A stretch of 24,022 nucleotides of DNA. Source: Irineochytrium annulatum. Lineage: Eukaryota > Chytridiomycota > Chytridiomycetes > Chytridiales > Chytridiaceae. Shown here piece after piece: positions 1 through 9,337 of this stretch. How positions within the stretch are numbered: the first letter of the stretch is position 1; the number at the start of each line of letters is the position of its first letter. The stretch is taken from assembly GCA_027600665.1 (NCBI GenBank), contig JADGJL010000352.1, forward strand, positions 1 through 24,022. Reading direction: 5' to 3'. The notes under the pieces were generated by a model. The model had not been told where the DNA came from, ran no database searches, and worked only from the letters and a program-made list of their open reading frames with translations. The position numbers and the translations under genes are program-made.

Positions 1-1595
1 CCATTCACCAACTCCCCAACCGCCCTCGCCGCGCTCGCGTTCCCCCAGCTGGCCGGCACCATGGGCACCCGCTCCTTGACGACCACGCCCCCCCTCTCCA
101 TGCTCGCCATTTTGTCCGGGTTGTTCGTGAGGAGCCGGACGGCGGGGATGGAGAGGTCCCGGAGGATCGACGAGGCGATTTCGTACCCGCGCGCGTCGGG
201 AGGGTGGCCGAGGAGGACGTTCGCTTCCATGGTGTCGTAGCCTTGGTCGATTAAGTTGTAGGCTCTGGAACGTAAGGGAGGGAAATTAGAGGTGATGAGG
301 GGGATGTTTTGGTTGGGAGGAGTGGCGCACGGGGGAGTCAACGGGTAGGGAACGAAAGAGCGGTAGTAAATAGTAGGGGGTAGGCCGGAGTGAGAGATAG
401 TAAACCGAACAATGTATGAGTTACTACTCTTGGCTTCGCCCATCGCACTCGCAATTTTACCCATTCTCAGTACATACCTCAGCTTTTCCCTAAGTCCAAT
501 CCCCCGCCCCTCCTGCTTCAAATACAATATCACGCCCCGTCCCTCGATAGCCATCAACCTCATGGCCTCTTGCAGCTGCTCCCTACAGTCACAACGGACA
601 GAACCTAGCGTCTCGCCTGTGAAGCAGCAGGAGTGGATGCGGGCTAGCGGTGGTTCGTCGGATGATGCGGTGGAGGTGGGTTTTGATGCTCGCTGTTGAT
701 GGGAGATAAGGTTGAACGATTAGTTTGAAATGAGTGAGATATTCGGAAGACGTCGCGCTACGCGCTGGAGGTCGCTGTAATGCTCGGTTCTATCTCTCCT
801 CGCCTATCTTTCCCTCCTCATACTCCAATTCTTTCCCTGTCCTTCTCTCAATAAAGTACATACCTCATCCTCCCTTTTCGCCTCATCCACATCCACGGGC
901 AGCGCGCCCCTCACGACCCTATCCTGCACCGTCTCATCGCCCTCCCCCCCTTCTTTTGGTCTCACGCAGTCCAGGCTCGCACTACGGTATCCCCCTCCAT
1001 ACACAATTGCCAAATGCTCCTCATCGTCCCTGGTGTTCGAGTACAAAAGCAGATGCGGCTCCCCGCCCCACTCGCTCGGTATCCTGGTCCGCACCTCGCA
1101 CCGCACGCCCAGCGGCGCGCTGATTGGCAGGCGAGGCGTCGGCGTCGGAGATGAGATGGGACCGGTGAAATGAACCTTCGGCGCATGCTGGTGGTGATGC
1201 CCGTTCACCTTCAGGGCAGACGGAGAGGGAGAAGGTGAGGGAGCAGGCGAGAGCGGCGGCACGTGCAGGGTGTGACCGAAGAACCCCAGGAGGGAGATGC
1301 GATGGATAAGGTCCGGGTCCGCCGCGAGGCGACCGAGGGTGTATCCCGCCACTGCAACGGCGGCGGCCGTCGTATCGGCCGAGTGATCCGGGGCGCTGGG
1401 GGATGGAAGGGATGCGATCATGGGGGATGAACTCGTCGGTGACGTGGGTGCGGGCTTCAATGTAAGCGACTCGGGAACTGCCGAGACGAGGGGGCCGTTC
1501 ACGCCGCTGGAGGACGGACGACGAGGTTGCGGGGGTGCCTGATGACACTGGACGATCGGGGGAGCTGAAGGGGACGTCGCTGTGGTCGCCGGCAT
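1..1595 (-). CDS. RIB1: GTP cyclohydrolase II, riboflavin biosynthesis (3' end off window)
   Basis: First committed enzyme of riboflavin synthesis: it opens GTP to a diaminopyrimidine, releasing formate. Exons on the minus strand are 1595-864, 692-478 and 264-1 (continuing out of the window). The introns of 171 and 213 nt have gtatgt donors and keep phase 0 and phase 2. Residues 1-160 are Pro/Ser/Thr-rich and probably disordered. The fungal-type catalytic region begins near [11 protein letters not shown] (164-174). The zinc ligands are visible in SCCFTGE and RCDC (C267, C278, C280). The GTP-binding stretch [18 protein letters not shown] follows near 294, then [15 protein letters not shown] and [10 protein letters not shown]. 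The residue before the first zinc Cys is Cys where bacterial enzymes usually have Glu. The start is the first ATG after an in-frame TAG that touches it. The visible part is about 403 codons and only the extreme C-terminus is missing. Family assignment is very secure; the exact start is less so. Confidence 0.95.
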
Positions 1596-1681
1596 CTAAT
1601 CGACTCTCCTCGGGTTGTTGCTCTTGTCGGTTTGAAATGAGACCGCCGGCCCGAATCCCCGACCCGACGACACCCGACCAA
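1596..1681. promoter_or_regulatory. Shared 86-bp divergent promoter region
   Basis: This is the entire interval between the start codon of RIB1 (minus strand) and the first start candidate of the flavin-reductase-like gene (plus strand). It contains repeated CCCGAC words near its right end and no clear TATA box. A bidirectional promoter is inferred from geometry only. If the second gene starts at 1751, the interval is 155 bp. Confidence 0.45.
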
Positions 1682-2739
1682 ATGATGATTAATTGCCGAG
1701 GTCTTGCAGCCTGGGCCTCACGCCTCCTCCAATCCCCACCCCGCGCCCGCATGTCCTCAACACCGCGGTCGAGCCGCCCGCCGTTCCGCGCCGACGATCA
1801 ATACATTGAGACGCAGCCCCCGCGACCGGACTGGACACCTCCCACAACCCCTCGTCCGCCAGCTCATCGTGTGAACCTGGACAAAGAGGAAAGCATCGAC
1901 CCGACCGGCGCGTACAGCTTCTTGATAAGCGCCGTCACGCCGCGCCCCATCGCGCTCGTGTCCACCATCTCAACAGCCGGGGTAAAACCAGATACTTATA
2001 TCTCTCACGCGCTGACGGTCTGAAGATAACAAACGTCGTGCCCTTCAGTTACTACACCCTGCTATGCCACGACCCCCCCGTTCTCGTCCTCTCGATCAAC
2101 TACAATCGCGGTGGGCAACCAAAGGACACGCTGCGCAACATGGAGGGCACGGGCGAGTTCGTCGTGAACAGCTTCAACGAGCATCTTGTCGAGAATGCAA
2201 ATTACTGCAGCGGGAATTTCCCGAGCGAGGTGGATGAGAGTGTAAAGGCGGGACTGGAGATGGTGGAGAGTCGGAGGGTGGGCGTTAAGAGAGTGAGAGA
2301 GAGTCTTGTTAGTTTGGAGTGTAAGGTTTTGAAGATTACAAAGGTGAGTGCAAGTAGGAGAGGGAGGGAGGGCATGGGAGATGGGTATGGACATGATTTT
2401 ATGGCATAGATGGGAAGGGATATAATAGTATACTAACATGCTAATGATACGTCCAGCTTCGGAGCGATAGGGACGGTAAAGGCGCACTAGCATCCGACGG
2501 TGATACACCGGCGACCGCCGTCGTATTAGGACAGGTTGGTGCCTTTATCTTTAAATAGTGAAGAGGGGGAGGACTTATATATATGTCGTCAGATCATAAA
2601 CGTCATCGCGAAATCCGACGTGCTCACAAAAGAAAAGACCGTCGACCCGAGCAAGTATGCAATAGTATCGAGGCTCGGCGGGTCGGACTACGGGAGGACG
2701 ATGCAAGCGTATAGTATGGATAGGCCGAAAATTCAGTAG
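1682..2739 (+). CDS. Flavin reductase-like, FMN-binding domain protein
   Basis: Four exons: 1682-1981, 2026-2343, 2457-2534 and 2593-2739. The introns of 44, 113 and 58 nt are all phase 0, giving 280 aa. The flavin reductase-like (split-barrel FMN-binding) fold is recognised from PTGAYSFLISAVTPRPIALVST in exon 1, VVPFSYYTLLCHDPPVLVLS at the start of exon 2, GQPKDTLRN and GEFVVNSFNE, and the C-terminal RLGGSDYGRTMQAYSMDRP. Such proteins bind FMN non-covalently and often act as reductases or flavin carriers. The specific substrate is not evident. The first intron uses a gtaaaa donor and an AAG acceptor, chosen because it restores the conserved PFSY segment. An ATG at 1682 adds 23 residues with Arg and no acid, which could be a mitochondrial presequence; an alternative start is 1751. 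It faces RIB1 across a very short divergent interval. Confidence 0.85.
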
Positions 2740-3273
2740 GCGGGGTTTGAGCGACCAGCGAAATAGCGTTGACGACTTCAGGTGGGGAGGATAACAGGAG
2801 GACGTTTCGCGTGTGTTAGCGTTGGGGGGCTTCCTGAGGACTTGCTCCATTATATGCATGCTATTGATGCGCATCTGCTTTTCTTCATTTGGCTGAGAAA
2901 CTAATGAACATTTCAATTCACAAATCAAGATCAAGATCATATTGTTGATATTCTAAAAATATACAATAGCCAAAACGTTTGTAACTGAAGTCGGAGTTAA
3001 CCTGCTCTACCTTCTATGCGAGAAACGAGACCAAGGACTAAAAGATTATACATATGAAGCAATATATATGAAGTAGCACAAAGAGAAAGCATAAACGGAA
3101 ATGTTTAACAGCCAAAACGTCAAATGTAAGAAAGCGCAACGAAACGACTGATAAAACGCCACAAGACCAGCACTTTACCATCCCGTCGGATCTCCAAGCC
3201 CAGCACATCCACTGCAGCAACGCCCCTTTTCCCGTCCCCAACAGCCATCTCTCGTCTTACCCGCCATGCCTTC
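2740..3273. other. Convergent 3' spacer, no gene seen
   Basis: This lies between the stop codons of two convergent genes. It is AT-richer than the flanking exons, with several TATA-like and ATATAT runs around 3045-3070. A 67-codon minus-strand ORF at 3038-3241 has no recognisable domain and probably lies in the 3' UTR region of the membrane-protein gene or beyond it. Confidence 0.5.
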
Positions 3274-4131
3274 TCACGTATCCAACGGCGACACCAACCC
3301 TTCCCAATCGGTCACCGCGCTCCCAACCCCCGACTCTGTGCCCGTCCCACTCGCCGACAGCGGCGTTGCTCCCATGACACCCGCCAGCGCTGACGTCTGG
3401 TTTGGACCCCGTCCGAGCGGGTACACCGGCGGCGGCGGGGAGGGCATGGGCGGCGCGTCCCCCGCCGCCCCGAAGATGGTCTCGGGCACCGTGAGACCCC
3501 GGCCGATGGTGTGCGTTAGCGTTAAGGGCTTGAAGGGCTTCATGCTCTCTACTGCCAGCTCCTCTTCGTCCGTGGCCTCCAACGCAGCGCCGCGCTTGTC
3601 GTCTCCCGAACCGGCAGCGGCACCAGCGCCGGCTGTGGAGCGACGTCTCCGTGCGAGGCAGATGCAGAGCAATGCGAGCAGGAATGCGGCGCCGACGGCC
3701 ATTATTGCAATGATGGTGGGCGAGGTGGTGACGTCGGCTGCACCGGAGGTGGACGCAGATGCCACAGCGGTGGGGGCTGTCGCGGATGTCGCTGCGACCT
3801 TCGTGGAGGTGGTGTTGCTGGGGATCGTCGTGGTGGTCGAGATCGCCTCGGAAGATGCCAGGTGAGTGGTAGTCGCCGTGAAGGCCAATGTCGGGGGGAG
3901 GACGGTGTCCGAGAGCGACGGTCCCGTGGAGAGCTGTCGCCGGCGACGCATTCTGGCGATCGTGGGCTGGAGGGGCTCGTGAGCTGGGGCTGGAGGCAGG
4001 GGTGGTCTGGCGGTGATACGGCAGATTTGACGACTACCGGTTGGTCGTTTTCTTTTCTTACAATAAGCATTTAGGTACAATAACATGACATGACAGGATA
4101 ATACCAAGAGAGGTATGTTGGAACCTCCCAT
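3274..4131 (-). CDS. Hypothetical Ser/Thr-rich single-pass membrane protein
   Basis: One uninterrupted frame of 285 codons. The clearest feature is a transmembrane helix, TIIAIMAVGAAFLLALLCIC, followed at once by LARRRR, a classical stop-transfer signal. Before it lie about 85 residues very rich in Thr, Ser and Ala (possible O-glycosylated stalk). After it comes an acidic then Pro-rich tail of about 120 residues with PMPSPPPPVYPLG. The N-terminus is uncertain. An ATG at 4131 gives a hydrophobic stretch (IPLLVLSCHVMLLYL) that could serve as signal sequence but is followed by KKRKRP. An ATG at 3951 (MRRRRQLS) has A at -3 and would give a type III topology. A sensor or cell-wall-stress-like role would fit the layout but is not supported by any specific motif. 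The antisense frame here is open by composition only. Confidence 0.55.
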   Translation of the reverse strand: MGGSNIPLLVLSCHVMLLYLNAYCKKRKRPTGSRQICRITARPPLPPAPAHEPLQPTIARMRRRRQLSTGPSLSDTVLPPTLAFTATTTHLASSEAISTTTTIPSNTTSTKVAATSATAPTAVASASTSGAADVTTSPTIIAIMAVGAAFLLALLCICLARRRRSTAGAGAAAGSGDDKRGAALEATDEEELAVESMKPFKPLTLTHTIGRGLTVPETIFGAAGDAPPMPSPPPPVYPLGRGPNQTSALAGVMGATPLSASGTGTESGVGSAVTDWEGLVSPLDT

Positions 4132-4450
4132 ATACTTTCCTCGACTTCAACTGAAAGCTTTTGTTCAGCACCTACAGATTAAGCTAGCCATGCTTCACCG
4201 TAACTGTGCTCTATATTTTTCTTCTTCGCATTTTGCTTTGCTGCTCATCTTTCGACTCGATCTGTACAAATCGTGTAGGGAATAAGTTAGTCTCTGTTCG
4301 ATGTTCAAATATATTGATTCAACCGCATATAGAGACAAAAAAGAGAGGCATTTTGACGGGCTCATATTTTTTCTTACGTATAATCGGGCTGAAGAAATAA
4401 TATCTGCGTGCGTAGCTACGCTGTGTTCACCTAAAGGTTTTCCCAGGCGC
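4132..4450 (-). other. Fanzor 3' flank, possible guide-RNA region
   Basis: This AT-richer tract lies directly downstream of the Fanzor stop codon in the direction of its transcription. In TnpB and Fanzor systems the guide (omega) RNA usually overlaps the 3' end and 3' flank of the nuclease gene, so this is where one would be expected. Seen here are the 12-bp palindrome at 4410-4421 and a short hairpin across the stop codon. There is also an interrupted repeat CTGAA/TTCAG near 4149-4168. No conserved RNA fold or transposon end could be verified. The same interval must also hold the 5' region of the membrane-protein gene on the same strand. Confidence 0.2.
4410..4421. repeat. 12-bp perfect palindrome GCGTAGCTACGC
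   Basis: It is a perfect inverted repeat 30 nt past the Fanzor stop codon, so an RNA from this strand could form a small hairpin or dimerise here. It may be part of a guide-RNA scaffold or may be chance. Confidence 0.5.
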
Positions 4451-4459
4451 CTACCCTGG
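4443..4459. repeat. Hairpin CCAGG-N7-CCTGG over the Fanzor stop
   Basis: A five-base stem with a seven-base loop contains the TAG stop codon of the Fanzor frame (4451-4453). An inner 8-bp palindrome AGGCGCCT (4445-4452) offers an alternative pairing. Confidence 0.4.
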
Positions 4460-7400
4460 AGGATGAACAACCGCCCGGCGACGTAAACCTGGTGGCCGCT
4501 TATCGTGTTTTCTTGCCCACCAGAAACATCGGGCAATGTTCATTGCCGCGTTCACGTCCCTGTTCCACATCGTGCGGCACAATCTGCAGACCTTAATACC
4601 CCAAAGGGATACGCCTTCCTGGTTCCTCACCGCCACCAGCTCATTCCTGTTATTTCAATTCATGTAAGTGCCAAATCAAACGATGCCTGCCACTTACTCA
4701 GTGCTAACGTCCGCTGCACCCTCAGCTCGCGCGCCCACCTCGTGCAGACCCACCACCGATGCGTCCTCCTCGCGCTCATCCTCTTCGACGCCGATAGCTC
4801 GTTCGTCCTCCTCCACAGCCACCAAATCATCACCTTCCACAAAATGACCTTCATCCAAATCTTCTCATTATCCTCCTCCACCACCCAACATCTTGAGCAC
4901 ACTTTACTGGTCCTAAACTCGTCCACCAGCACCAATTGTACACCCTTGAAGCACTTCAGAGCCTTCCGGAGCCCCGCCACCGGGATCGCCCGACGGCCGC
5001 TTCTCGTCATCTGTAGCGTCGCACCGAAGCCCCCAGCGCCGTATGCAACGACGACGTCGGTAGCGTCACCTACCACCTGCTTGCAGACGTCATTGAAAGC
5101 CCGCGCTGTGTGCCGAAAGACCTCGAAGTTGGTCTTCCGATATGTTGTTTGGTGGTTGTAGAGAATCGTGAAGCGTTTGAGGTGCTCGAGGATGTAGGAC
5201 CCGATGTTTCCCGACCGCACAGTCTTGCCGACGGGAAGATTGCGAAGATCCTGCAGCTTCCTGCACGTACATGGGTCAGTTAGCGAGTTAAGTTTTTAAA
5301 AAAAAGCCAATACGTACTGTGGGTTTTGCCGGTCGAAGGTTTGGTCGAGCTGCTTCCTGTCCTCTTGTGCGCGATTGTGGAAAGCCTCATGGTGCCAGTA
5401 GCCACTGGTTATTTTGAACTTCTCGATTTCATTAGCTCTGGACGACCTTAACATACTTGTTACGATGCGTACAAATGGGCTCTCAGGGAAGTACTTACAA
5501 ATAAATTCGATCCGCTTCGACGGGCTCGCGCTCCATCAAGTCCGCTCCAGCCGTGTTTGCCCACTCGTGTCCTGTCGGATCGACGATTGGGAACCGGACC
5601 CCTGTCATAACGGAACGTAAGCCTGGGTCGATGGCGACAAACTGGGTGCTTTCCCGGAACGTGGCTCCCGCAGCCGTCAGCCCTGGTTGCTTCTGTCCTC
5701 GTGGCCGTTCGCATATCAAAGAGACGCCAACACCGTTGGTCATAATCGATTGCCGGAATACCCGCTTAGTGTCGCGCCCAGGCACTCCGTCAACGCGCCA
5801 CGGCTGGAGTCCGATGATTTTATCGGGCCGAAAAAGAAACCTAATTCCAAAACCTTAGAGTTCTCCAGTAAACATTCTTTACTTACGGCCATAAGTTCTT
5901 CCGATTGACTCGCGTTTCGAATTGGTGGGCATTCCTGGGTCGAACCTCCTCCTGCGCCGCTGGCGCTTGTAAGTCTACATCAACAACGTCACCAAAGTTT
6001 GGCCAGGGTAAATTCTCCTTATAAAGGAGGTCGGACAACATCTCAATGAGATTCGTGGTGTCCACTTGCAAGTATTGTGCTCGGAAACCGTGAAGAGGGA
6101 GGAGAGCATGCCCTCGACCAAGTCCACGCGCTTCGAACAACTTCTTCGGGTCTGGATCGTAAGTTCCCGCTTCCAACTGACGAATTGTCAGGTTAATGAA
6201 CTCTGTGAAAAAGTCTCGCTACGAAAGAGGAAATGTCAATATCAGGAGGGAGAAACATAACAGATAACTCACGAGGCCGCGGTTCTCGGTCAACATTTTG
6301 TGTCGAAAATTTTGGAACTTTTCAGGTTGGCGGAGCTTAATCAACGCCCGCACAGCTCCAACAATTTTCTTCGTGGCTGTCATCGACAACGCGAGGTCAA
6401 GTTCCTTGGCTTTCGACGTAAATGCTTTCCAGCAAGCCCCTTGGGTCACATTGGTTGGCTGCGGGGACAGGTCGGGATGCGGTCGCCTGTGCTCGAGCAA
6501 GGACTCCGTTCGCTCCACAATGTATGCGTGAGCGTAATAGTACCGACGCCATCTTCCATTTGCATTGGCAGCAGTACAAAAAGAAGGACTTTCAGAACAA
6601 ATGGATACCTCTTATCGTCAAACTTCCCTGTTCCAAAGTTTGTTCGACAAAGGGGAAGTACGACGCCCTGTGCATCTTCCGGCAGCGCCGCACCCCTCTC
6701 AACTTGGTCGATGACGTGCAGCACCTCATGGTTGACAAAATCTTTCTGTTCCGCCGTCATGTCGTTAATGTTGCCGGCGACGGTAAACACATTGTACGGG
6801 CGGACGTATAGAGGCATTCGCGGTGCCTGGAAATCTTGGTTGTTGACCTGAGCATACGCCCTGGCTTCCTCCCAAACAAATTGGGACAAAATTGCATTGC
6901 CCACCGCGCCTTTCCTCTTCCGTGACATCTCAACTTCAGAGTGTTCGATCAGGAGTACGATGAGGCGCTTGAATCGTCCAATAAATACCGATGAACGATC
7001 TTCAACACGTGTAAGTCATCAAGGTGCGCTCACTTGATAAATAAAGTGACGACATGCAGGCGAATGTTTGTCTCTAAAAGCGACGAGTACTGTATGAGCG
7101 CATTTCTGATACCCCGGCGGTTCGGGACACGGAGCTCGAAGAGGTCATCGATTGCTGCCACCGACGGCTGGCGCTCCACGGAACTAGAAGCGTTCCCCCC
7201 AACATCGAGTGGGCTGATCCCTTGACAAAGCAAACGAATCATGTTTGCGTCGGGGATAACATCGCGGTTTTGTGTGCCTACAATAAGTTCCATTAGAAGG
7301 CTGGCAGGACGTCAAGGATGTCAACAAAAAACTAACAATGATGGAGCAAAACTAATGACGCCTTGAAGGTTATCGCGTTGTATCGATCAACGGCCTCACA

Positions 7401-9181
7401 CAGGTATGCTCGAAATCGTCGTCTGAACAGCTGCGTCGCCTCGTCCCCGTCGTTATCCTTCCGCAAAAACGTCAAAAGCTTCATCTTCATGGTGAAAACT
7501 TCCTTAGGGCCACTGTCCTGGACAGCCGCCATCTCGCCGTCGGTGAGTGTGCGGCCTGGATAGGGCTTGTAGCCGGCCTTCACTTGTGCGAGATACTGCG
7601 GGTACATCGCGCACTTCTTGCTAATTTTCGTGTGGTCGCCGCTCTTCCCGCACCACGCACAAGGCTTCGTATCCGCCGCTACAGAAGAAAACGATGAGTT
7701 AGACAACGTATTATGTAGTGAAAAGCAGATGCGCGTACGGTCTTTCTTTGCCTTTGGCGACTTCTTCTTCTTCGCGGGCTTCGTCGACATGGGCGACTTC
7801 TTGAGCTTCTGACGCGGGGACTTAACTGTCCTGCCGGCCGGCCGCGGAGGAGGGGTGCCTGGCTCTTGTTCGCGCGGTGGCTCCCTCGTTTTGCGCCGTT
7901 TCCTCCTGCCCTTTCCTTCGCCATCATCTACGTTGTCATTGTCGCCTCGCTCATCATCCGACGGCGGATCCGACGCCCCGTCGCCCGCTCCTCCCAATCC
8001 TGCCGGTCCGCCGGATCCCAGTGCATCCCCGGAACCAGAACCACCACCGGAGGCGCCAAATCCGGCACCAGATTCAGTTCTTGAACTTCCCCTCCTCCAT
8101 TTCCCACATACCAACGGCTGCTTGCGGCTGGCTCCCGGACACCGTAATAATGGCTAGGCTCGTCAAGCACGTTGACGCCGTGTCGAGGGCCCACGGGGGA
8201 GTGGTGACATCTCCCTCTGCTGAACGTGCCTTTCTGTTCTTCCTTCCACCGCGACATCCTCGCCGAGTCTTTTGAGCCAAACTGACGAGTATCTTCGACG
8301 AGGACGTGACGAGAGTAGGTACTGAGGGGACAACTAAGATGGCTTCGTGTGGCGGCGCTATAGGTAGGTCTCGCATCTTGACGGGGGTCTCGCACATATA
8401 TATCATCCACCAGGCTGTTCACAACAGGGTTCGTGGGCTCGACCCCCGAGTTGGCGGCGGGAAAGGTCTCGACGCAGCCCTTGATTGGGCTGTGAACCTC
8501 TGGGAGCACGACCTTCCTGTCGTCTTCCAGGTTATCAGCGTCTTCGACTACGCGAGACGCGATGCGCGAGATCGGGTCGACAAGCTGCAGCCACTGTGCG
8601 CTCGGCTCCGCCATCACAACGCCATCCGACTCCGTGTCCGACGGATGAATCTCCTCCTCTTTAACATCGCCCAGCATCATCCCTAACGATGCGCTAGCGG
8701 TCCTCAAACCGCCCACTCCTATCCCATCCTGCCCTTGCACCACCTCCTCCTCCTCTTCCTGCACTATTCCTACACCACCACCACCCATCGAAATCGGCGT
8801 ACGAGATCCGCCCCCGCTCGAAGCTCGACGACCTCCATCCTCCCTTCCTCGTCTGCGATGGTAGAAAGCGGTTCGACTCGCCTTATACGCGGTGTGTGGT
8901 CGACAGCTGTAACAGGAGTAACATTAAAAAGCGAATCCAGGAACAACACACATATACGCACGCTGACTAGAGGGCAGCGGATGTTTGGCCGGCCCAATGC
9001 GGGTGCTCGCCGGGGGCTCGCTGAGGGCTCCCGGAGATTGATTAACGAAATCAATACCTCGCGGCGGAATCGTATAGCCTTGTGGTCCGCTAAAGGCTGA
9101 TCCTGTGGCCAGCATGGGCGGGCGGCGGGCCGGCGGCGACCGCGCCAGTGTGGCTCCCCGACGTTCTTCGCGTACGCGCAT
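4451..9181 (-). CDS. Fanzor (TnpB-like RNA-guided nuclease), extended N-terminus, frame uncertain
   Basis: Eukaryotic TnpB relative, expected to cut DNA under guide-RNA direction in the nucleus. Supported exons: 9181-8962, 8906-8803, 8758-8396, 8333 to about 8180, about 8135 to 7739, 7678-7337, 7277-7034, (6999 or 6914)-6609, 6552-6273, 6218-5887, 5840-5499, 5437-5318, 5260-4698, 4646-4451. Total is about 1,300 codons. Order: disordered acidic/Pro-rich N-terminus; basic tracts (KGRRKRRKTR, KPAKKKKSPKAKK); CCHC knuckle CAWCGKSGDHTKISKKC; helical core with NAITFKASLVLLHH and WRRYYYAHAYIVERTES; RuvC-I AIDPGLRSVMTGV (Asp codon 5627-5629); RuvC-II region VVVAYGAGGFG; VDEFRTS with CSRC; second zinc pair CRLC; RuvC-III WNRDVNAAMNIA (Asp 4556-4558). 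Most junctions preserve phase. Two do not (about 7033 and about 4850), and one near 8160 can be spliced several ways. The start at 9181 is the first ATG of the frame and is weak. Family is secure; integrity is not. Confidence 0.85.
4811..4880 (-). other. Frame break in Fanzor zinc-finger exon
   Basis: Upstream of here the exon reads through CSRC and WVVEEDNE. Downstream, the acidic frame (EGDDLVAVEEDERAIGVEE) that joins the last exon in phase is offset by one base. Either one base has been lost near 4860-4870, or a 38-nt intron (4811-4848, gtcatt donor, GAG acceptor) is removed. The intron restores phase exactly but has a poor donor and no visible branch site. The acidic frame already looks coding before that intron would end, which favours an indel. 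Confidence 0.6.
6915..7033 (-). other. Unresolved Fanzor intron junction
   Basis: A strong donor (gtgagc, at 7033) leaves phase 2. The nearest AAG acceptor (34-nt intron, 7000-7033) enters a frame that stops after 19 codons. The frame that continues into the well-supported next exon reads FIGRFKRLIVLLIEHSEVEM over this stretch but has the wrong phase. Phase is recovered only by a 119-nt intron ending at 6915, which would discard that helix-like segment. A one-base indel is the alternative. Confidence 0.5.
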
Positions 9182-9337
9182 GTGGCAAGAAGGTGTGGTG
9201 CAGCAATCGCGTTAACCTTCGAGTTAGTTCGCATGGTTGGGAATGAGTGAGGAGCACTGAGATCTGAGTTTCAGGCATTCACCCAATCACAGCGAGCCAA
9301 GATCGAGTAGGGCTACCAATCTCAAATCCTTTTAAAA
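9182..9337. promoter_or_regulatory. Divergent upstream region of Fanzor
   Basis: This interval separates the Fanzor start candidate on the minus strand from a weak ORF on the plus strand. It includes an A/T-rich TTTTAAAAA immediately before 9338. ATGs at 9233 and 9270 on the minus strand are in other frames. No terminal inverted repeat matching the 4100-4450 flank was found by eye. Confidence 0.25.

Noticed and set aside
3266..3865. Plus-strand 199-codon ORF with a strong start context
   Set aside because: It is antisense to the membrane-protein frame, which has a clear transmembrane helix followed by RRRR. The plus-strand product is an Ala/Val/Ser mirror of that composition.
4505..5161. Plus-strand 218-codon ORF
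   Set aside because: Antisense to the Fanzor zinc-finger exon, whose minus-strand motifs and splice phases are specific.
8074..8406. Alternative minus-strand frame over the Fanzor N-terminus (CETPVKMRDLPIAPPHEAIL)
   Set aside because: It cannot be joined in phase to both neighbours. The intron 8334-8395 followed by the frame starting at 8333 joins in phase 0 and leads into the basic-tract exon frame.
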